Assembly: GCA_017311185.1 (NCBI GenBank)
Contig: JAESUZ010002694.1
Location: 1-64,000, forward strand
Source: Proteles cristata cristata
Taxonomy: Eukaryota > Chordata > Mammalia > Carnivora > Hyaenidae
Length of the DNA: 64,000 nt
Direction of reading: 5' to 3'
Below are positions 11,621-23,695 of this stretch, piece after piece; position 1 is the first letter of the stretch; each line of letters starts with the position of its first letter. The notes beneath the pieces are model-generated. The model was given only the letters and a program-made list of their open reading frames with translations. It had not been told where the DNA came from and did no database searches. A program made the translations under genes and the position numbers.

Positions 11621-12129
11621 CTGCCGTGTGAGGAAACAACCGAAGTGTGACGACCAGGGGATGCGGCTCCTTAGGGACTGTCTCTGCCGACTAGCCGCTC
11701 TGTCCTTTGTTGACCAGAAAGGCTGATGAATGCGATGTGGCTGAGTCAGTGGGAAGGATGCTGGAGAGCCCGCTGAGGACCTTCTTGTGCCCAAGTGTGG
11801 AGCCCTAGTCTCCTTCGTGAGGCCCCTGCCCGGGCTGTGGGAACCATAATGCAGATCCTTAGGAAGTCCCTGGATCTTCCTAAGTGCCTGGCACTGCCCC
11901 GAGAGTCGAGAGACGGGCGAATGAGCCTCTCTGCTCACCCCGGGGGTCACAGATGTTAGATGAACGTTATCACATCAGGTCCTGCTGAAACCTCAGAGGG
12001 AAGTGCTATCTGCCTTTCATGCCCCAGGCTGAGCAGTCTGTCCCAGGCTCCCCTCTGGGAACCATCAGAACTTGTGGGATTCAGCTCTTCCTTCTCTCAC
12101 ACTCGACCTGCTCCCCATGCCGGCTGTCT

Positions 12130-12490
12130 TTGCATTCCGTACCTCTGTGGTGTTAGAGCTGCTCTTCCGTGTGCCAGGAATGCCTTCTTTTCCTTTGGCT
12201 CCCTGGGCGTCTGTTTTCTAAAATGTAGCTTGGGACATCACCTTGGAGATGTTTCCTGATAGCTTCTTTCTCCCCTTGCACTGGCTGCAGCCCCATCTCT
12301 CTCCCCCTTAGGAGCCTTATACGTGTTTTAATTGAAATGGTAACTCGAATATGTGTAACTTCAATCACTATTGTCTCTCTAATAGACTGTGAGGTTCTGA
12401 GGGCACCTTTAAAAAAGTCTTTTATCCACAGGAAATCACCCAGTGCCCGGTAGTAAGTGATTTTATCGATTACGGATTTAATGAATGAAG
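12130..12490 (+). mobile_element. L2 3'-end relic
   Basis: 'gtgtgccaggaatgccttctt', 'ggagatgtttcctgatagc' and 'ctaatagactgtgaggttctg', ending with 'ggatttaatgaatgaaggc', follow the sense L2 3' end. Plus-strand. The overlapping 113-codon minus-strand frame is a by-product. Confidence 0.6.
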
Positions 12491-13685
12491 GCATACTCCT
12501 CGCCTTTAGACATAAATCATAAACTTGTGTGGCAGGGAGAGAGTGTCAGTGTGGGCAGTTAGATTGAGTATAAGGGCTGAGGACCGGAGGGGTCTGGGAG
12601 AGCACCATGGTGATTGCAAAGATCTCAGCTGTCCCTGAGGATACCCAGCCTCTGCCTTGTAGTCACAAAAAATGAGGCAGCTTTAAGACACAGTCAGTCT
12701 ACAGGCTTGTGGGTACCTGCAGTTTTCTGGCTGTGCCCTGGGGAGTTCACAGTCTTACTGCGCACACATCCTGAGAGAACCAAGGAGGCCTGGGTTAATG
12801 GAGATGGAGACTCTCCACCCAGCTCCCGCGTCCGGCAGCACGCGGAGGGGCCAGGACACGTGAAGGATGTGCAGGGTCATAGGCCACATGGTTAAGTGGC
12901 TTCTGTGGCTATGGCACCTGCCCTTCTGGCCTCAGCTCGACCTTCCTTCAACACTGCCATGGTGCCCTGGGCCAGGCGAGAGTCCACATAGCTTCCAAAG
13001 TTGTTGTGGGTGTTACCGTGTCACCGCTCAGATGTAGGGCTAGACCCAGGTAAGTGCTTACCCAGCTCAATTGGCAGCAAATGGAAGCATCCCAGCAGAA
13101 GGGGCCACTCTGTTAATGGGGTCTTAACTGGAGATGAGGGAGCTTTCGAGATCGCTTAAGTGCTGAGAAGTGACGCATAGGCTGTCTCTGCCCGAGCCAA
13201 AATGAAAACCCAAGTCCCTGGATGCCCATTCTGTGCTCTCTCTACATCATGGCCCAGAGAAGCTGATGCCACAACCACTGATCTTTCACACCCGGCGGCG
13301 GTGGATGGAGTTTGTGTCCCTCCCTTAGCTTGTTTCCTCTGTTCTTCACAGAGGTGACCTCTACACACAAGTCAGCATTCCTTAGTCCTGGGCCTCCTAG
13401 AGCTGTGTTATATTTGGACGTCCCAGCATAACACAGTCCTTTTTTGTAGGTTTGTGCAGTTTTTCGCTATGGTGTCTGCTGCTTGCTTTTGTTCCTCTTG
13501 AGATAGAGATTAGTGTATAGGACGTTTATAAGGGAGAATTCTTGGGATCAGCACCTGTGGAAGGATCAGGAAGGAAGCACAGGAGGGCAGGGAGAAGCTG
13601 CAATGCAGTCCTAGAGAAACCTTGCACGAATTTGAGTCTTTTCCACCAAGGGCCTTCTCCCTGATGTAGCAGACCTGCTTCATTT
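12491..13685. other. Unassigned sequence, moderately GC-rich
   Basis: No gene or repeat body is recognised. The segment 12780-13160 is relatively CpG-containing but shows no promoter-like cluster of motifs. Confidence 0.4.
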
Positions 13686-13700
13686 CAGAGTTTAACTTTC

Positions 13701-13897
13701 CTTTTTTTATGTTTATTTATTTATTTTTGAGAGAGAGAGAGAGAGCAGTGGAGGGGCGGAGAAAGAGGGAGAAAGAGAGACTCCCAAGCAGGCTTCCCAT
13801 TGTCAGCACAGAGCCTAACATGCAACCCTAACTCACGAAGCGTGAGATCATGACCTGAGCCAAAATGAAGAGTCAGATGCTTAACCGACTGAGCCCC
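13701..13897 (-). mobile_element. SINEC-type SINE
   Basis: Minus-strand copy with a T-rich tail including 'tttatttatttattttt', a GA stretch and 'gagatcatgacctgagcc'. The head is shortened ('gactgagcccc'). Flanks cagagtttaactttc (13686-13700) and cagagtttaattttc (13898-13912) match at 14 of 15. Confidence 0.93.
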
Positions 13898-14079
13898 CAG
13901 AGTTTAATTTTCTTCGGAGCTTGGCCATTCTTCAAATTAATTCCTGAGCCCTGCCCTTAGCTTTGTCTGTCTTCTTGCTGCAGGAAATGAGACTTTTCTA
14001 TATGCTCTCAAGAAGACTCCCCAACTTTCATATTCAGCTTTGTATATGTGTGTGTTCTTCTATTTTATTTATTTAATTT

Positions 14080-14291
14080 TTTTAAAATTTTTTATTTATT
14101 TCTAGGAGAGAGAGAAAGACAGCGTGAGCAGGGGAGGGTCAGAGAGAGAGGGAGTCACAGACTGAAACAGGCTCCAGGCTCTGAGCTGGCAGTCAGCACA
14201 GAGCCCAACGCGGGGCCCGAACCCACGAACCGGGAGATCATGACCTAAGCGAAAGTCGGACGCTTAACCGACTAAGCCACCCAGGTGCCCC
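14080..14291 (-). mobile_element. SINEC-type SINE, variant subfamily, inserted at an L1 tail
   Basis: Full-length minus-strand copy flanked by a perfect 16-bp duplication, tttatttatttaattt, at 14064-14079 and 14292-14307. It sits against the T-rich 3' tail of the older L1 that follows. It carries the same variants as the SINE at 6156-6366 ('gcagtcagcac', 'cctaagcgaaagtcgg', 'gactaagcc'). Confidence 0.95.
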
Positions 14292-15290
14292 TTTATTTAT
14301 TTAATTTAAAAATTAATTTAAACTAAATAAACACCCAAAGACAGTTGATCCATTTTTCCCACCCTTCATCCTGCACCTCTGATAGCCACCAATCTATTTT
14401 CTGTACCTATGAGCTTCTGTTTTATATATATATATTCCCATATAAGATAGATTATATGAGATTTATCTTTCTCTGACCTATTTCACTTAGAATAGTGTCC
14501 TTGAGTCCATTCAAGTTGTGACAAATGACAACATTCCATCCTTTTTATGGCAGAATGGTATTCCTGTGGTGTGTGTGCTGTGTGTGGTGTGATGGTGTGT
14601 GTGTGTGTGTGTGTACACATCTTCTTCATCTATGCACCCCTCAGTGGATACACTTAGGTTGCCTCCATATCTTGGTTTTTAAAATAACGCTGCAGTGAAC
14701 AGAGGGGTACATGTATCTTTTCAAGTGAGAGTTTTCATTTTCTTTGGGTAAATACTACAAAGTGGAATTGCTGAATCATATGCTAGCTTTATTTTTACTT
14801 GTTAGAGAAACCTCCATACTGTTTTTCATAGTGGCTGCACCAATTTACATTCCTAGGAACAGCGTTTAAGGATTCTTTTTTGTCCGTGTCCTTGCCAATA
14901 TTTGCTATTTCTTGTTTTCTTTTTTTTTAAAATTCTTGTCTTTTTGATGATAGCCATTCTAACAGGTGCGAGGTGGTATCTTATGAAATTTCGGATTTGC
15001 ACTTCTGTTATTAATGATGTAGAGCATCTTTTCATGTGTCTGTTGGCCATATGCATGCCTTCTTTGGAAAAGTGTTTATTCATATCTACTGCTCATTTTT
15101 TAAAAAAAGCATAACGTTTTCTTTTGTTACTGAAATTTATAAACTCTTTCTATAGCTTCGATATTAGCCTCTTATCACATATATGATTGGCAAGCGTTTT
15201 CTCCCGTTGAGTAGGTTGCCTTTTCATTTTACGGTTTCCTTCGCTGTGCGGAAGCTTTCAGTTTGATGTAGTCCCATTTCATTTTTGTCT
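14292..15290 (-). mobile_element. Older L1 3' end (3'UTR plus ORF2 C-terminus)
   Basis: Reverse-complement L1 text runs in order: 'tgatagccaccaatctatttt', 'gacctatttcacttagaat', 'cgctgcagtgaacagagggg', 'cctccatactgtttttcat', 'catcttttcatgtgtctgttgg' in outline and 'ttccttcgctgtgcggaagc'. It is more diverged than the copy at 5.0-5.8 kb and has a GT-rich expansion at 14560-14612. The ORF2 part is broken by stops. The 5' limit near 15290 is approximate. Confidence 0.85.
14560..14612 (+). repeat. GT-rich microsatellite inside L1
   Basis: Interrupted GT run (gtgtgtgctg, gtgtggtgtg, then nine or so GT units). It lies where carnivore L1 copies have a short TA/TG run and probably grew from it. Confidence 0.85.
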
Positions 15291-17260
15291 GTGCATAGCT
15301 GGCTGCCTCTGAGCTTAGCCCTGGGATGACTGAGTCCGAGTGTGTGTGTCTTTTAAGAGTGCTTTTCCAGGTCACTACATTCTTGTGGGTCTCAGGACAG
15401 CAGCCCTGTTGCTTTTCAAAGGTAGACATTTGGGGGGCTTGTCTGTCAGGTGTAGGTCATAAAATCGGGGGCGGCTTGTGGTGGCTTCAACCCCTTCACT
15501 CACTCCTCAGGACTCTGATTTCCCTCCTAGTTGTGTGGCACCCAGCCGGTGTGAGGTTTATGGCGAGATTGTGTCCCGGCCTCTCCTGCCTGGTGCATGT
15601 GGTTTTCTTCATGTTTTCCTGATGTGTAGTCATCATTCAGCCAGCCTGTAGGTTTTTTAAAGAGGAGATTGGTCTCCATGCAGCTGATGACTGTGTGTCA
15701 GTGGGAAGGGGTGAGTTCAGGATATCCCCATGGGGCCATCTTCAACTGCAACAGAGCCTGTCCACATTTAGCTTGTAATCACCAATCAATCACTCTCAGG
15801 CCTCTTCGTCTTTTTGCCAGTTGAGTTTAGCAAGAGTCACAACACAATTCCACTGCTCTTACACTTGTTATTTCCTCCATATTTCTCACATGTCTGGTAG
15901 AATGTATATTATCTGCTAATTCTTTTCCTTCCACAGGTGCATCATCTCAGATCACTGTCCATAAATATTTTAATGCACATACTGCTACTTTGTGCAAGGA
16001 CTGTCTGTGCTCTCTTTACTACCATTGATGGGGCCCTCCATGAATTATGCCGGACTCCACTTGAGCTATGTAGTAGACTTTATTTTTTCTTATTACAAGT
16101 AGGATGTATTAATGGGTCCATGACCGTAGAGTAATTTTCCTGTGAGCTAATTTATTTTTATATTTTCTATCCACAAATCTCATTCTGTGAATGGATTCAG
16201 CCCATGTACTCTGCGAGTTTTGAGCCAATGAAACAGCTGGAGACAAACTCAGAAATCAGAGTTCTAGACTTAGGCTGGCTGTGTCTGTTTATTTCAAACT
16301 TATGAGAATTCAGTAAATGTTATTTTAGACCACTTTCAGAAATTCCTAAAATATTTCATGAAACCACACGTCTTCAATTTTTAGGAGCCCAATTTTTCTT
16401 AGGTGACAAAATGTGATGGAGGTGAGGTGGAAGGGGGGTGGCCAGTCAGTCCTGATGCTTCTGTGCTAGTCAGCGTACTTCTGACTCTTCGTCTATCACT
16501 CCAATTGCACATTAATTTCAATTAATTAAAGGCAATGCCACCTGTCCTAGGATTTTCCTTGTTAGCTAGGATTTTGGCAGTTACCCTGCATTTGTTTCTC
16601 ATGGTTACTCTCACACCAGCGGCTCTGTAAATGTCACAAAGCTTTCTTTGCCACGCAGATCTTGAGATTCTTTTTCGGGAAAGCAAATGGTATTTGTCAT
16701 GGAAGAAATTAAATTCAGGTTAATCCAGGGATCTGCGTGTGAAAAGCCATGCTTAGATAGTATGGTCTGAAGGGCAAAACTCTGCTTACACTGATCTGGT
16801 AGGATTATGAGATTCATCAGCCGTCACCATTGTTTTATCAATGAAAGCATCCGTCTATATGCGCTGGTGACTCGAGAACATCTAAGTTGAGAGATTGCCT
16901 TGCTAACAGTTTTCTAATTCTAAAAATGTATCCCAATTTCCAGCTGTGAACTGCAGACATTTCATGTCAAAGAGCTGAGTATAGGGAGAAGTGGCCTGAA
17001 ACTTCTAACATGTCAGGAAAAAATGTGTCCTTATTGAAATTCTTGAGCGAAAGATAAAATGACCATGTATGGGCCACCTTTTTCTTTGTAGAAGGCTTAA
17101 AAAGGAATTCATAATGGAGATGCAACACCCCGGGCTTAACTTGGGGTTGAGAAAATTCCCCCCCTCCGTAAGCATAGAGATTGTACCCATAATTGTAGTA
17201 AAGTGATGAGGAATTAAGTCAGCAGAGATCTTGCAGAGATCCCCTTCTGTTGGTGAACTG

Positions 17261-17261
<1 letters not shown>
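15291..17261. other. Unassigned sequence
   Basis: Nothing is recognised apart from AT-rich stretches. Frames of 60-98 codons (15326-15622, 15937-16134, 16611-16817) show no domain. A faint extension of L1 beyond 15290 cannot be excluded. Confidence 0.4.
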
Positions 17262-17324
<63 letters not shown>

Positions 17325-17331
17325 ATGTGTG
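17262..17331 (+). repeat. (TG)n array ending in CGCGCATGCATG, alternating purine/pyrimidine
   Basis: An uninterrupted 70-base run of strictly alternating pyrimidine and purine: (TG)n from 17262, then CGCGCATGCATGTGTG. It is a microsatellite and a classic Z-DNA-prone tract. The His/Thr- and Cys/Val-rich frames crossing it (17005-17577) are artefacts. Confidence 0.97.
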
Positions 17332-17870
17332 GAGCATAAGCAGGAGGGATGCCAGCCCTGCCATGGGATCTTGTTTGGGACGTGTTGTGCCAGGCCAGGA
17401 AGCGGTAAACCACTGGCAAGTCTAAGCACTGCTGATGACTGTCACCCCATTGGGAAACACAGTTGTTGCACATATGCTCATTTAAACTCAGAGATGTCAT
17501 CTCTGTTTCAGGAAACCTGCTCTGGCAATCCATGTGGTTCTGTTTCGAGGACTGTTTATAACATTCCTGGTGCTTGAACAGGATGTCAACATGACCATGT
17601 TCAGAGACAGAATGCAGTCAGTGTCCAGGCATCCATGAATAATGTGTTTGCCTTTGTCTATCACTCTCCAGACTTCTGGAAAGCTCTTTCTTCCACTAGC
17701 ACTTATCATATCCATTCTAATTACATTCTAGTTTCATTGGTTGGTGAACACTTCAACAACAAATAGAAAAATGTGAAAATGACTCCTGTAAGCTGTGAAC
17801 AACAAATTGAGAGTGATAAATTTAAGTTTGGGAAATTAGTTCTCAAATGGTAAATAAAAGCTATGTTATT
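17332..17870. other. Unassigned sequence
   Basis: Unique-looking sequence between a microsatellite and an L1 relic. No feature was seen. Confidence 0.45.
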
Positions 17871-17871
17871 T

Positions 17872-18010
17872 TTTTCCAGTTGTATTGAGATGTAATTGAC
17901 ACCCAGCATTGTATAACTTCGAGGTGCGCAGCCTAATGATTTGACTGATTTATGCTGTCAAATGATCGCCACAATAAGTTTAGTTAATTACCATCCATCA
18001 TCTCCTGTAG
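17872..18010 (-). mobile_element. Old L1 3'-terminal fragment
   Basis: After a T-run, 'gttgtattgagatgtaattg' and 'cgccacaataagtttagtta' follow the reverse complement of old mammalian L1 3' ends. Only about 140 bp remain. Confidence 0.7.
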
Positions 18011-18769
18011 GTATGGGAAAGAAAAAACAAAGGTTTCTTTTTCCCCTTCTTGTGTAAACAAAACTATTTTAATAAGGTGTTCTCTAGAAAGTCGGTTTTG
18101 ATTTAACATCTTGATAAACAAAGGCCATTTCCAGAGTTTAGCCAGGTTTCTTCCAAACACTAATCTTACTCATTTGAGGAGCAGTTGGCTCGGTGTTGAG
18201 CTTTACAAGGCCCATAAAGTAACCTCGCCCTTGGCCTTTGGCAACCAGGCATCCAAGTGCATGCAACTCTGTAACGTTTTCACAGCAGAATCGTCCACCT
18301 TGAGTGATGTTGCCCTTTGCTGGAGTTCTCAGCTGTGTGTCTCTTCCATCTGGTTGCAACTAATTTCACTGATCAGTAGCTTTGGCTTAGTTTTACCCTC
18401 ATAAATTTAATAATTTCCTTAGCAGGTGCAGAGCAGGCGGATCTAAAAAAAAAATGTGCAGGAAAGCCAGGGAAAGGACTCTCTGATTTTTTAAAAAAAT
18501 TTTAGATCCCAACATTTCATTTGGATATGGGGATGATTCAGTAGTTCTGGGATGTTTAGGCACCTGAGATTTTTTCCCAATTCTTTAATTTTTATTCTTC
18601 TCTCTTTTGTAAAATGGCTTCAATCTGTGGAATTCATTTGGAAGCTGAGTATATCAACAAGTTGTTAAGGGTGGCCAGTTACTGGACCGTAGTGTCAGAC
18701 TAGTGAAGTGTAGAAAGAGAGCCTCAACTTTATGTTGGCCCCGGATGTGGCCATCGGCTCATCCCACTG
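18011..18769. other. Unassigned sequence
   Basis: No feature was recognised. A 97-codon plus-strand frame at 18111-18404 opposes a 73-codon minus-strand frame and shows no domain. Confidence 0.45.
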
Positions 18770-19008
18770 GGCTTATGTTGTATGTGTGTGAGCACACAGC
18801 CAGACTATCTGGATCTAGATCTCAGTCCTGCTGCTGATGAGTTGAGTAATCCTGAGCATGAGATTAACCTCTTTGTGTCTCATCTTTAATTTGCAGAAAT
18901 TGATAATCCCTCTCTCTGTGAAGATTGAATAAGTTAATACCTGTAACATAGTTGTAAAGTGTCAGTCATCCGAGAAGCTCTCAATAAATATTAACTCTTA
19001 TTATTACA
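18770..19008 (+). mobile_element. MIR relic
   Basis: Sense-strand MIR text: 'gatctcagtcctgctgctga', 'attaacctctttgtgtctca', 'aatccctctctctgtgaag' and the terminal 'gctctcaataaatattaac'. Confidence 0.72.
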
Positions 19009-19374
19009 ATTTCTTATCCTCACTCTCATGTGAAGATCATTTATAATTTTTCTATCTAGCCCCAAATTGCTCTTTCTGTTCTTAAATACTTTTTTTCTTA
19101 AAAAGTAAGATGTTCGCATGGTAAAAACTCACACAAAATATATATAATGAGAAGTTAAATCTTCTTTCCGTGCCTGTCCCCAGGTGCCTGTCTGACTTCT
19201 TAGAGGTAACTATTCTTCTAGAGATACCTGTATATAAATGAATATATTTAAATCCCTTATCTAGAATTTTTAAGTGCATTTGAATACAAATTGAGTATTG
19301 CTACCCAAAAGGGAAAACTAAATGTGTCTCATTTCGATTTTGACCACTGAAAATAATAGTTATCATAATTTGAA

Positions 19375-19560
19375 TAATAAGAGCAGTCTTTGTTATATAG
19401 CAGAACTCTGCTAAGTTCTAAACCGAAAGTACTGGATCTAGTACCTACAGCAGCCCTCTGAGATGCGCATTATCATCAACCCCACTTGACACATGAAGAA
19501 ACTGTGGCCAAGAGGCTATGAAGGTCACTCAACCAGCAGAGAGCAGAGCTAAGTTTTGAA
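19375..19560 (-). mobile_element. MIR relic
   Basis: Antisense MIR text: 'ctgctaagttctaaac', 'gcattatcatcaaccccac', 'gaagaaactgtggccaagag' and 'gaaggtcactcaaccagcag' in order. Confidence 0.68.
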
Positions 19561-19839
19561 AGCTGCACACGTAAAACTCAAGAACGTTTTCAGTAGAAGC
19601 TAGCAATGCCCCTATCTTGGATTTCTTTTTGGGGAATGGTTCTTATATCTTCCCTTGGGTATCTCTTCCCCTCAAAACGCCTTGACCTGGGAGAAAGCAC
19701 CCCAACCTCGGCTTGCCACAAGGCATCTACTTCTGTTCATCCCGCACATTGTCCATCACTCAGGCTCTGGAAAAGTCCACCTTCACCAAGTCTGCAGTTC
19801 CTGGTTGCGAGTTACCTGACTGATAAAGTGTAGTCCCAC

Positions 19840-19985
19840 CCCTCCTTGAGGATGAGAGCACTTTGAGCTCTCAGAAGATAGGGGGCATGTCCCCAGCATT
19901 TGCAGCACCCAAAGCTGAAGACACTTCCCAGCACATGGTAGGCACTGAGGAAGCTTTTGCTGAGTGAAGGAATAGATGCCGGCAG
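19840..19985 (+). mobile_element. L2 3'-end relic
   Basis: 'tccttgaggatgagagcac', 'gatagggggcatgtcc', 'cagcacatggtaggcactga' and 'tgctgagtgaaggaatag' follow the L2 3' terminus. Confidence 0.6.
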
Positions 19986-20785
19986 TGTTTGCCTGAGAAG
20001 GAGGCTTTGGACATGGTTTCTTGGATCTGGGTCCAGGAAGGCAACTGGAAACTCCCTGATGCCAGAGAACTGTAATGTGTAAAATGGGAAATTCTGGCCC
20101 ATGAAACACTTCAGCAATTCTCAGGGACGTAAAGAACTAGATAGAACTACTCACAGGATGTACTGGTGATGTGATGCAGGCTCAGATGATCCACTGCCTT
20201 CTGACACGTCATGGGACAGTCCACAGAACCATGCGTGTCAGCAGAAGGGACCAAACACGGTCATGCTTCCTTTGCTGTGTCTCAGAGTTACTTGTCTGTC
20301 ACCCTTTGAAGGCTGATCCTGCTTAGAAAACTGAGTCAGCATAGCTTTTGAGATCTGTTAGCATAAGTTCTTAATTGTTTTTGAGGAGGAAGCTTGGGTA
20401 TTTAGGCACTGGAGGAAAGAGAGATGGCTGGAGTTGGAAGGGGTTTACACGAAGTGCAGAAATAATTCACAGGGGAAAATGATGGAACGGGAGAAGCTGT
20501 GTTCAGCTGTTGGCCCGTTTCTCCTCTCTGATGGCTGTCGGCTTCAGCAAAGCCCCTTCGTCCTGAGGCAAGCAAGCTCCTTGGTGCTCATGCAGTCTGT
20601 TCCTTTATGAGAACTATCCCTCAGACCACCACATATAAAGTTCTATCATGCCGAAGCACTATGAGGGCAGATACAAATTATAAAAAAGAGGCTTAATTCC
20701 CCCTGTTGAAAATAAGGGAGCAGAATCCCTGCCCCCTCCCTTTCCCTAGATCATTAACTTTAGAAACCTTGTCATTGTAAGTTCT
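19986..20785. other. Unassigned sequence
   Basis: No gene or repeat body is recognised. Opposing frames of 100-108 codons at 19783-20117 overlap the L2 relic and are judged chance. Confidence 0.45.
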
Positions 20786-20800
20786 TTCTCCAACCCTTTA

Positions 20801-21021
20801 TTATTAAATTTTTTTTTAATGTTTCATTTATTTCTGAGAGAGAGAGAGAATTACCGTGAGCAGGGAAGGGTCAGAGAGAGAGGGAGACAGAATCTGGAAC
20901 AGGCTCCAGGCTCTGAGCTGGCTGTCAGCACGGAGCCCGACATGGAGCTCGAATCCATGCCTGTGAGATCATGACCTGAGCTGAAGTCTGATGCCCAACC
21001 GACTGAGCCACCCAGGCACTC
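20801..21021 (-). mobile_element. SINEC-type SINE
   Basis: Minus-strand copy with T-tail, GA run and 'tgagatcatgacctgagc'; the head ends 'gagccacccaggcactc'. Flanks ttctccaaccctttaa-like at 20786-20800 and ttctccatcccttta at 21022-21036 match at 14 of 15. Confidence 0.93.
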
Positions 21022-21036
21022 TTCTCCATCCCTTTA

Positions 21037-22054
21037 AAATGTATGCGAATATTTTAAAAAGCTAAACCTCTTGCCAGGAATGTCTCTCTCGAGGACCTGA
21101 GACCCATCTATTCTGAACGTATCTAACTAGGGAAGACAGCACGAGTGTCTCCCAGTTTCCACGGGGCAGCAGGGACCGGACCTTGGTGAGTGCTGGACTC
21201 CAAGTTGCAAAACTACCCCCTCGCATGAGGATAGAAGTTTATTTTTCCTTTGGACAGAGCCAGTTAGCAAACATGGTCACAACAATTACCAGGCGAATTT
21301 AGGATTAACCATGTAGGGTTATCTTGCACACACATGTATGTAATGGTTTGCATCTGCCTGGCAATGTAGAAGGGTCAGATTTCTTTCAGTCTTTGCAATC
21401 TCTTTGCGGACTAACCTGTAATGCGCATCACATTCTGGTTTAATGTGTATTCAATAGTAAAATTGTTTTCTTTCACTTTTAGCTTGTGGAGAGGTTTTCT
21501 GGGTTAGGAGGAGATTTTGTTTTAGATTTTATGTCCCCGACATCATGTACTCTCTAGTCACAGACGTTCGTATTTTAACTGGAGCTAAACTTTAGAGATT
21601 GAAACATGAAATAGACATTTCAAGCACCAGTGAACTCAGAGAGGGAGTTTATAAGGAAGGCTGGGAAGAGACAGGACAGAGGAATATCTGAAGTTTTACA
21701 CAACCACCAGTCTCTTTCAGGTGGGGAGTGCCTTCTTGGGGGAAACAGCGACCCCCCAGCTTTTGACTCCTGTCTGGGGGGACATCCACGATCTCCAAAC
21801 AGGAAAAGAATCTCATGCTTCTTCATGGGAATTTCTCTGTTCTGCAAATGCAACATGCTTCCCCTTCTGAGTTTAAATACTTTCATTAAGTAACTGAAGA
21901 AATACACATTACAGATGACACATCTTTCCTGAGGAGCTCAAATATCTTTTTTATACGGTTCCTTTTCAGCTTCCTCTGACAGTCTTTCCTGAGTGTCAGT
22001 GGTCCTCAAAGAACAGACTAGTTTTCCTAACTCCTGGTGGAAGCATTCGGTTTA
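21037..22054. other. Unassigned sequence
   Basis: No recognised feature. Complementary frames at 21620-21907 (95 codons minus, 87 plus) have no domain and lie opposite each other. Confidence 0.45.
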
Positions 22055-22170
22055 CATACCCTTGAGGACAGAGGCCATGTCTTAGTCATCTCAGTCCCCA
22101 GAATTTCTGGGCATGTTAACAGGCTCACAGCACTTGATTATATACTGGAATGAACAAATAAGTTCATAGG
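22055..22170 (+). mobile_element. L2 3'-end relic
   Basis: 'cttgaggacagaggccatg', 'cagtccccagaatttctggg' and 'ggaatgaacaaataag' follow the L2 3' end. Confidence 0.5.
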
Positions 22171-22654
22171 GATCTCTGACATACAATATGTGTAGAAACA
22201 CAGTGAGGAATACATAGATGATAAAAAAAGAGGCTAACAATCCTTGAGGTTTTATATAATTAACCTTGAAAAAACCCCAATTAGGGCAGACAAGTATCAC
22301 ACAGCTTTATTATGTCCCACTCCCCCTTTGTAAATCCTCTCTTCTGGAATGTTCCTTAACCGACCCGGAGTCCTTCCTGGCTAGGACTTGGTGAGACAAA
22401 GTGCTGAATTATCAGTCACCTCTCCATTCTCAGGTAGAGTTCAAACTTCCAGCTTGTTTTAACACTGAGGCTTCTCCTTCTCCCCGGCTCAGGTCTAATA
22501 AGAGGGCCATGTTCAGTCAGGGAGGCGTCTGGTCAGCTTCTTTTCTCTTACCTACTTGGGATATTATTTGCAGGAAGCTAGGGACGCCCTTGGACTGAGT
22601 TTACTCCAATCTGACCTAATTTAGTAAATGACAACCCACCTGTTTGAGTTGTTC
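22171..22654. other. Unassigned sequence
   Basis: No feature was recognised between two L2 relics. Confidence 0.4.
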
Positions 22655-22790
22655 AGGTGAAAAAACTTTGGAGTCATCCTGACACCTTGACTCCCACATC
22701 CGGCTATTTCTGTCCAACTGCGCCTGCCCCTACCACCACCCGTCGACCGTAGTGTTCTGTCGGTTCTCCCAGGGCCTGCTGCCCTGCACC
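22655..22790 (+). mobile_element. L2 relic at edge of CpG island
   Basis: 'actttggagtcatcctgac' followed by 'gactcccacatccgg' matches a well-conserved internal L2 phrase. CpG density rises from here. Confidence 0.45.
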
Positions 22791-23012
22791 GCTAGGGCTA
22801 TTTTCTATTTTGCACGCAGGACTCAGAGGGACCCCTTTCGTGCACCAGAGCCCGTGTCTGCGGTCTCCATCTTCACGCGGGCGGATTTTCCGAAGCCCCC
22901 AACCCTGGACATGGGGAGCAGGTGACCTGAGAGGGCAGCTCAGCCATGGGAGCCAGTGACGAGGCCGCAGCTCAGCTGCGGAGCGATCCGGAGGACGCAG
23001 TGCAGCGCGCAG

Positions 23013-23026
23013 CCACTAGATGGCGG
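23013..23026 (+). promoter_or_regulatory. CTCF consensus match
   Basis: CCACTAGATGGCGG fits every position of the degenerate CTCF core CCASYAGRKGGCRS. It sits in unique CpG-rich sequence upstream of the minisatellite, not in a SINE. Occupancy cannot be judged from sequence, and the motif contains one CpG, so methylation could affect binding. Confidence 0.6.
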
Positions 23027-23150
23027 TGTGGTCCCGCGCACCCAGCCTGGATCCCGGACTGGGACACTTGATCTTCTAGAAGGCCCCGTGGGAAAAGGGA
23101 CGGAGGTCGCTGGCCCTGCCTTCCTCTCCTCCTGGCTCTCTCTCTCTCTC

Positions 23151-23343
23151 TTTTTTTTAAGTTTATTATTTTGAGAGACAGAGAGAGAGAGCAGGGAAGA
23201 GGCGTGGGGGTGGTGGCGGGCAGAGGATCCCAAGCAGGCTCCGGGCTCTGAGCTGACAGCTCTGATGTGGGGCTTGAACTCAGAAACCGGGAGATCCTGA
23301 GGTCCTGACCTGAGCGGAGATCATGAGTAGACTTGAGCGCCCC
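23151..23343 (-). mobile_element. SINEC-type SINE inside the CpG island
   Basis: Minus-strand copy with T-run, GA run, 'tcccaagcaggctccgggctc' in outline, 'ggggcttgaactcag' and a damaged head ending 'gagcgcccc'. An internal duplication 'gagatcctgaggtcctgacc' is visible. It splits the CpG island. Confidence 0.85.
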
Positions 23344-23695
23344 TCTCTTCAGACGTAGTTGTACCTTGAAAGAAACACAGTGGAAATTTGTGAGGGTGCT
23401 GGGCTCTCTGACGGACACTGTGAACCGTGTACCGTGAGAACGGGGAACACCCGGGATCACGCCCCGGAGCCCGCACCAGGCACCAAGGACAGCACCAGGC
23501 TCCTGTCCGGGCTCCTGTGGGTGCTGTGCGCGCAGCAGAGTGCCTCCGTAGAGGGGGGCGCACTGCGGAAAAGGAGCTTAGTTTCGGGGCACTGAGCGTG
23601 CGCACCCCGGAGCGAGGGCACAGGGAACAGCCACTCAATCTGCAGGATCAAAGACCAGGCGGAGTCTTGCGGCCTGTGGACACCACTCCCATGAT

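Noticed and set aside
17005..17577. Overlapping 60-119-codon frames with His-Thr or Cys-Val repeats
   Set aside because: They are translations of the (TG)n/(AC)n array and its flanks.
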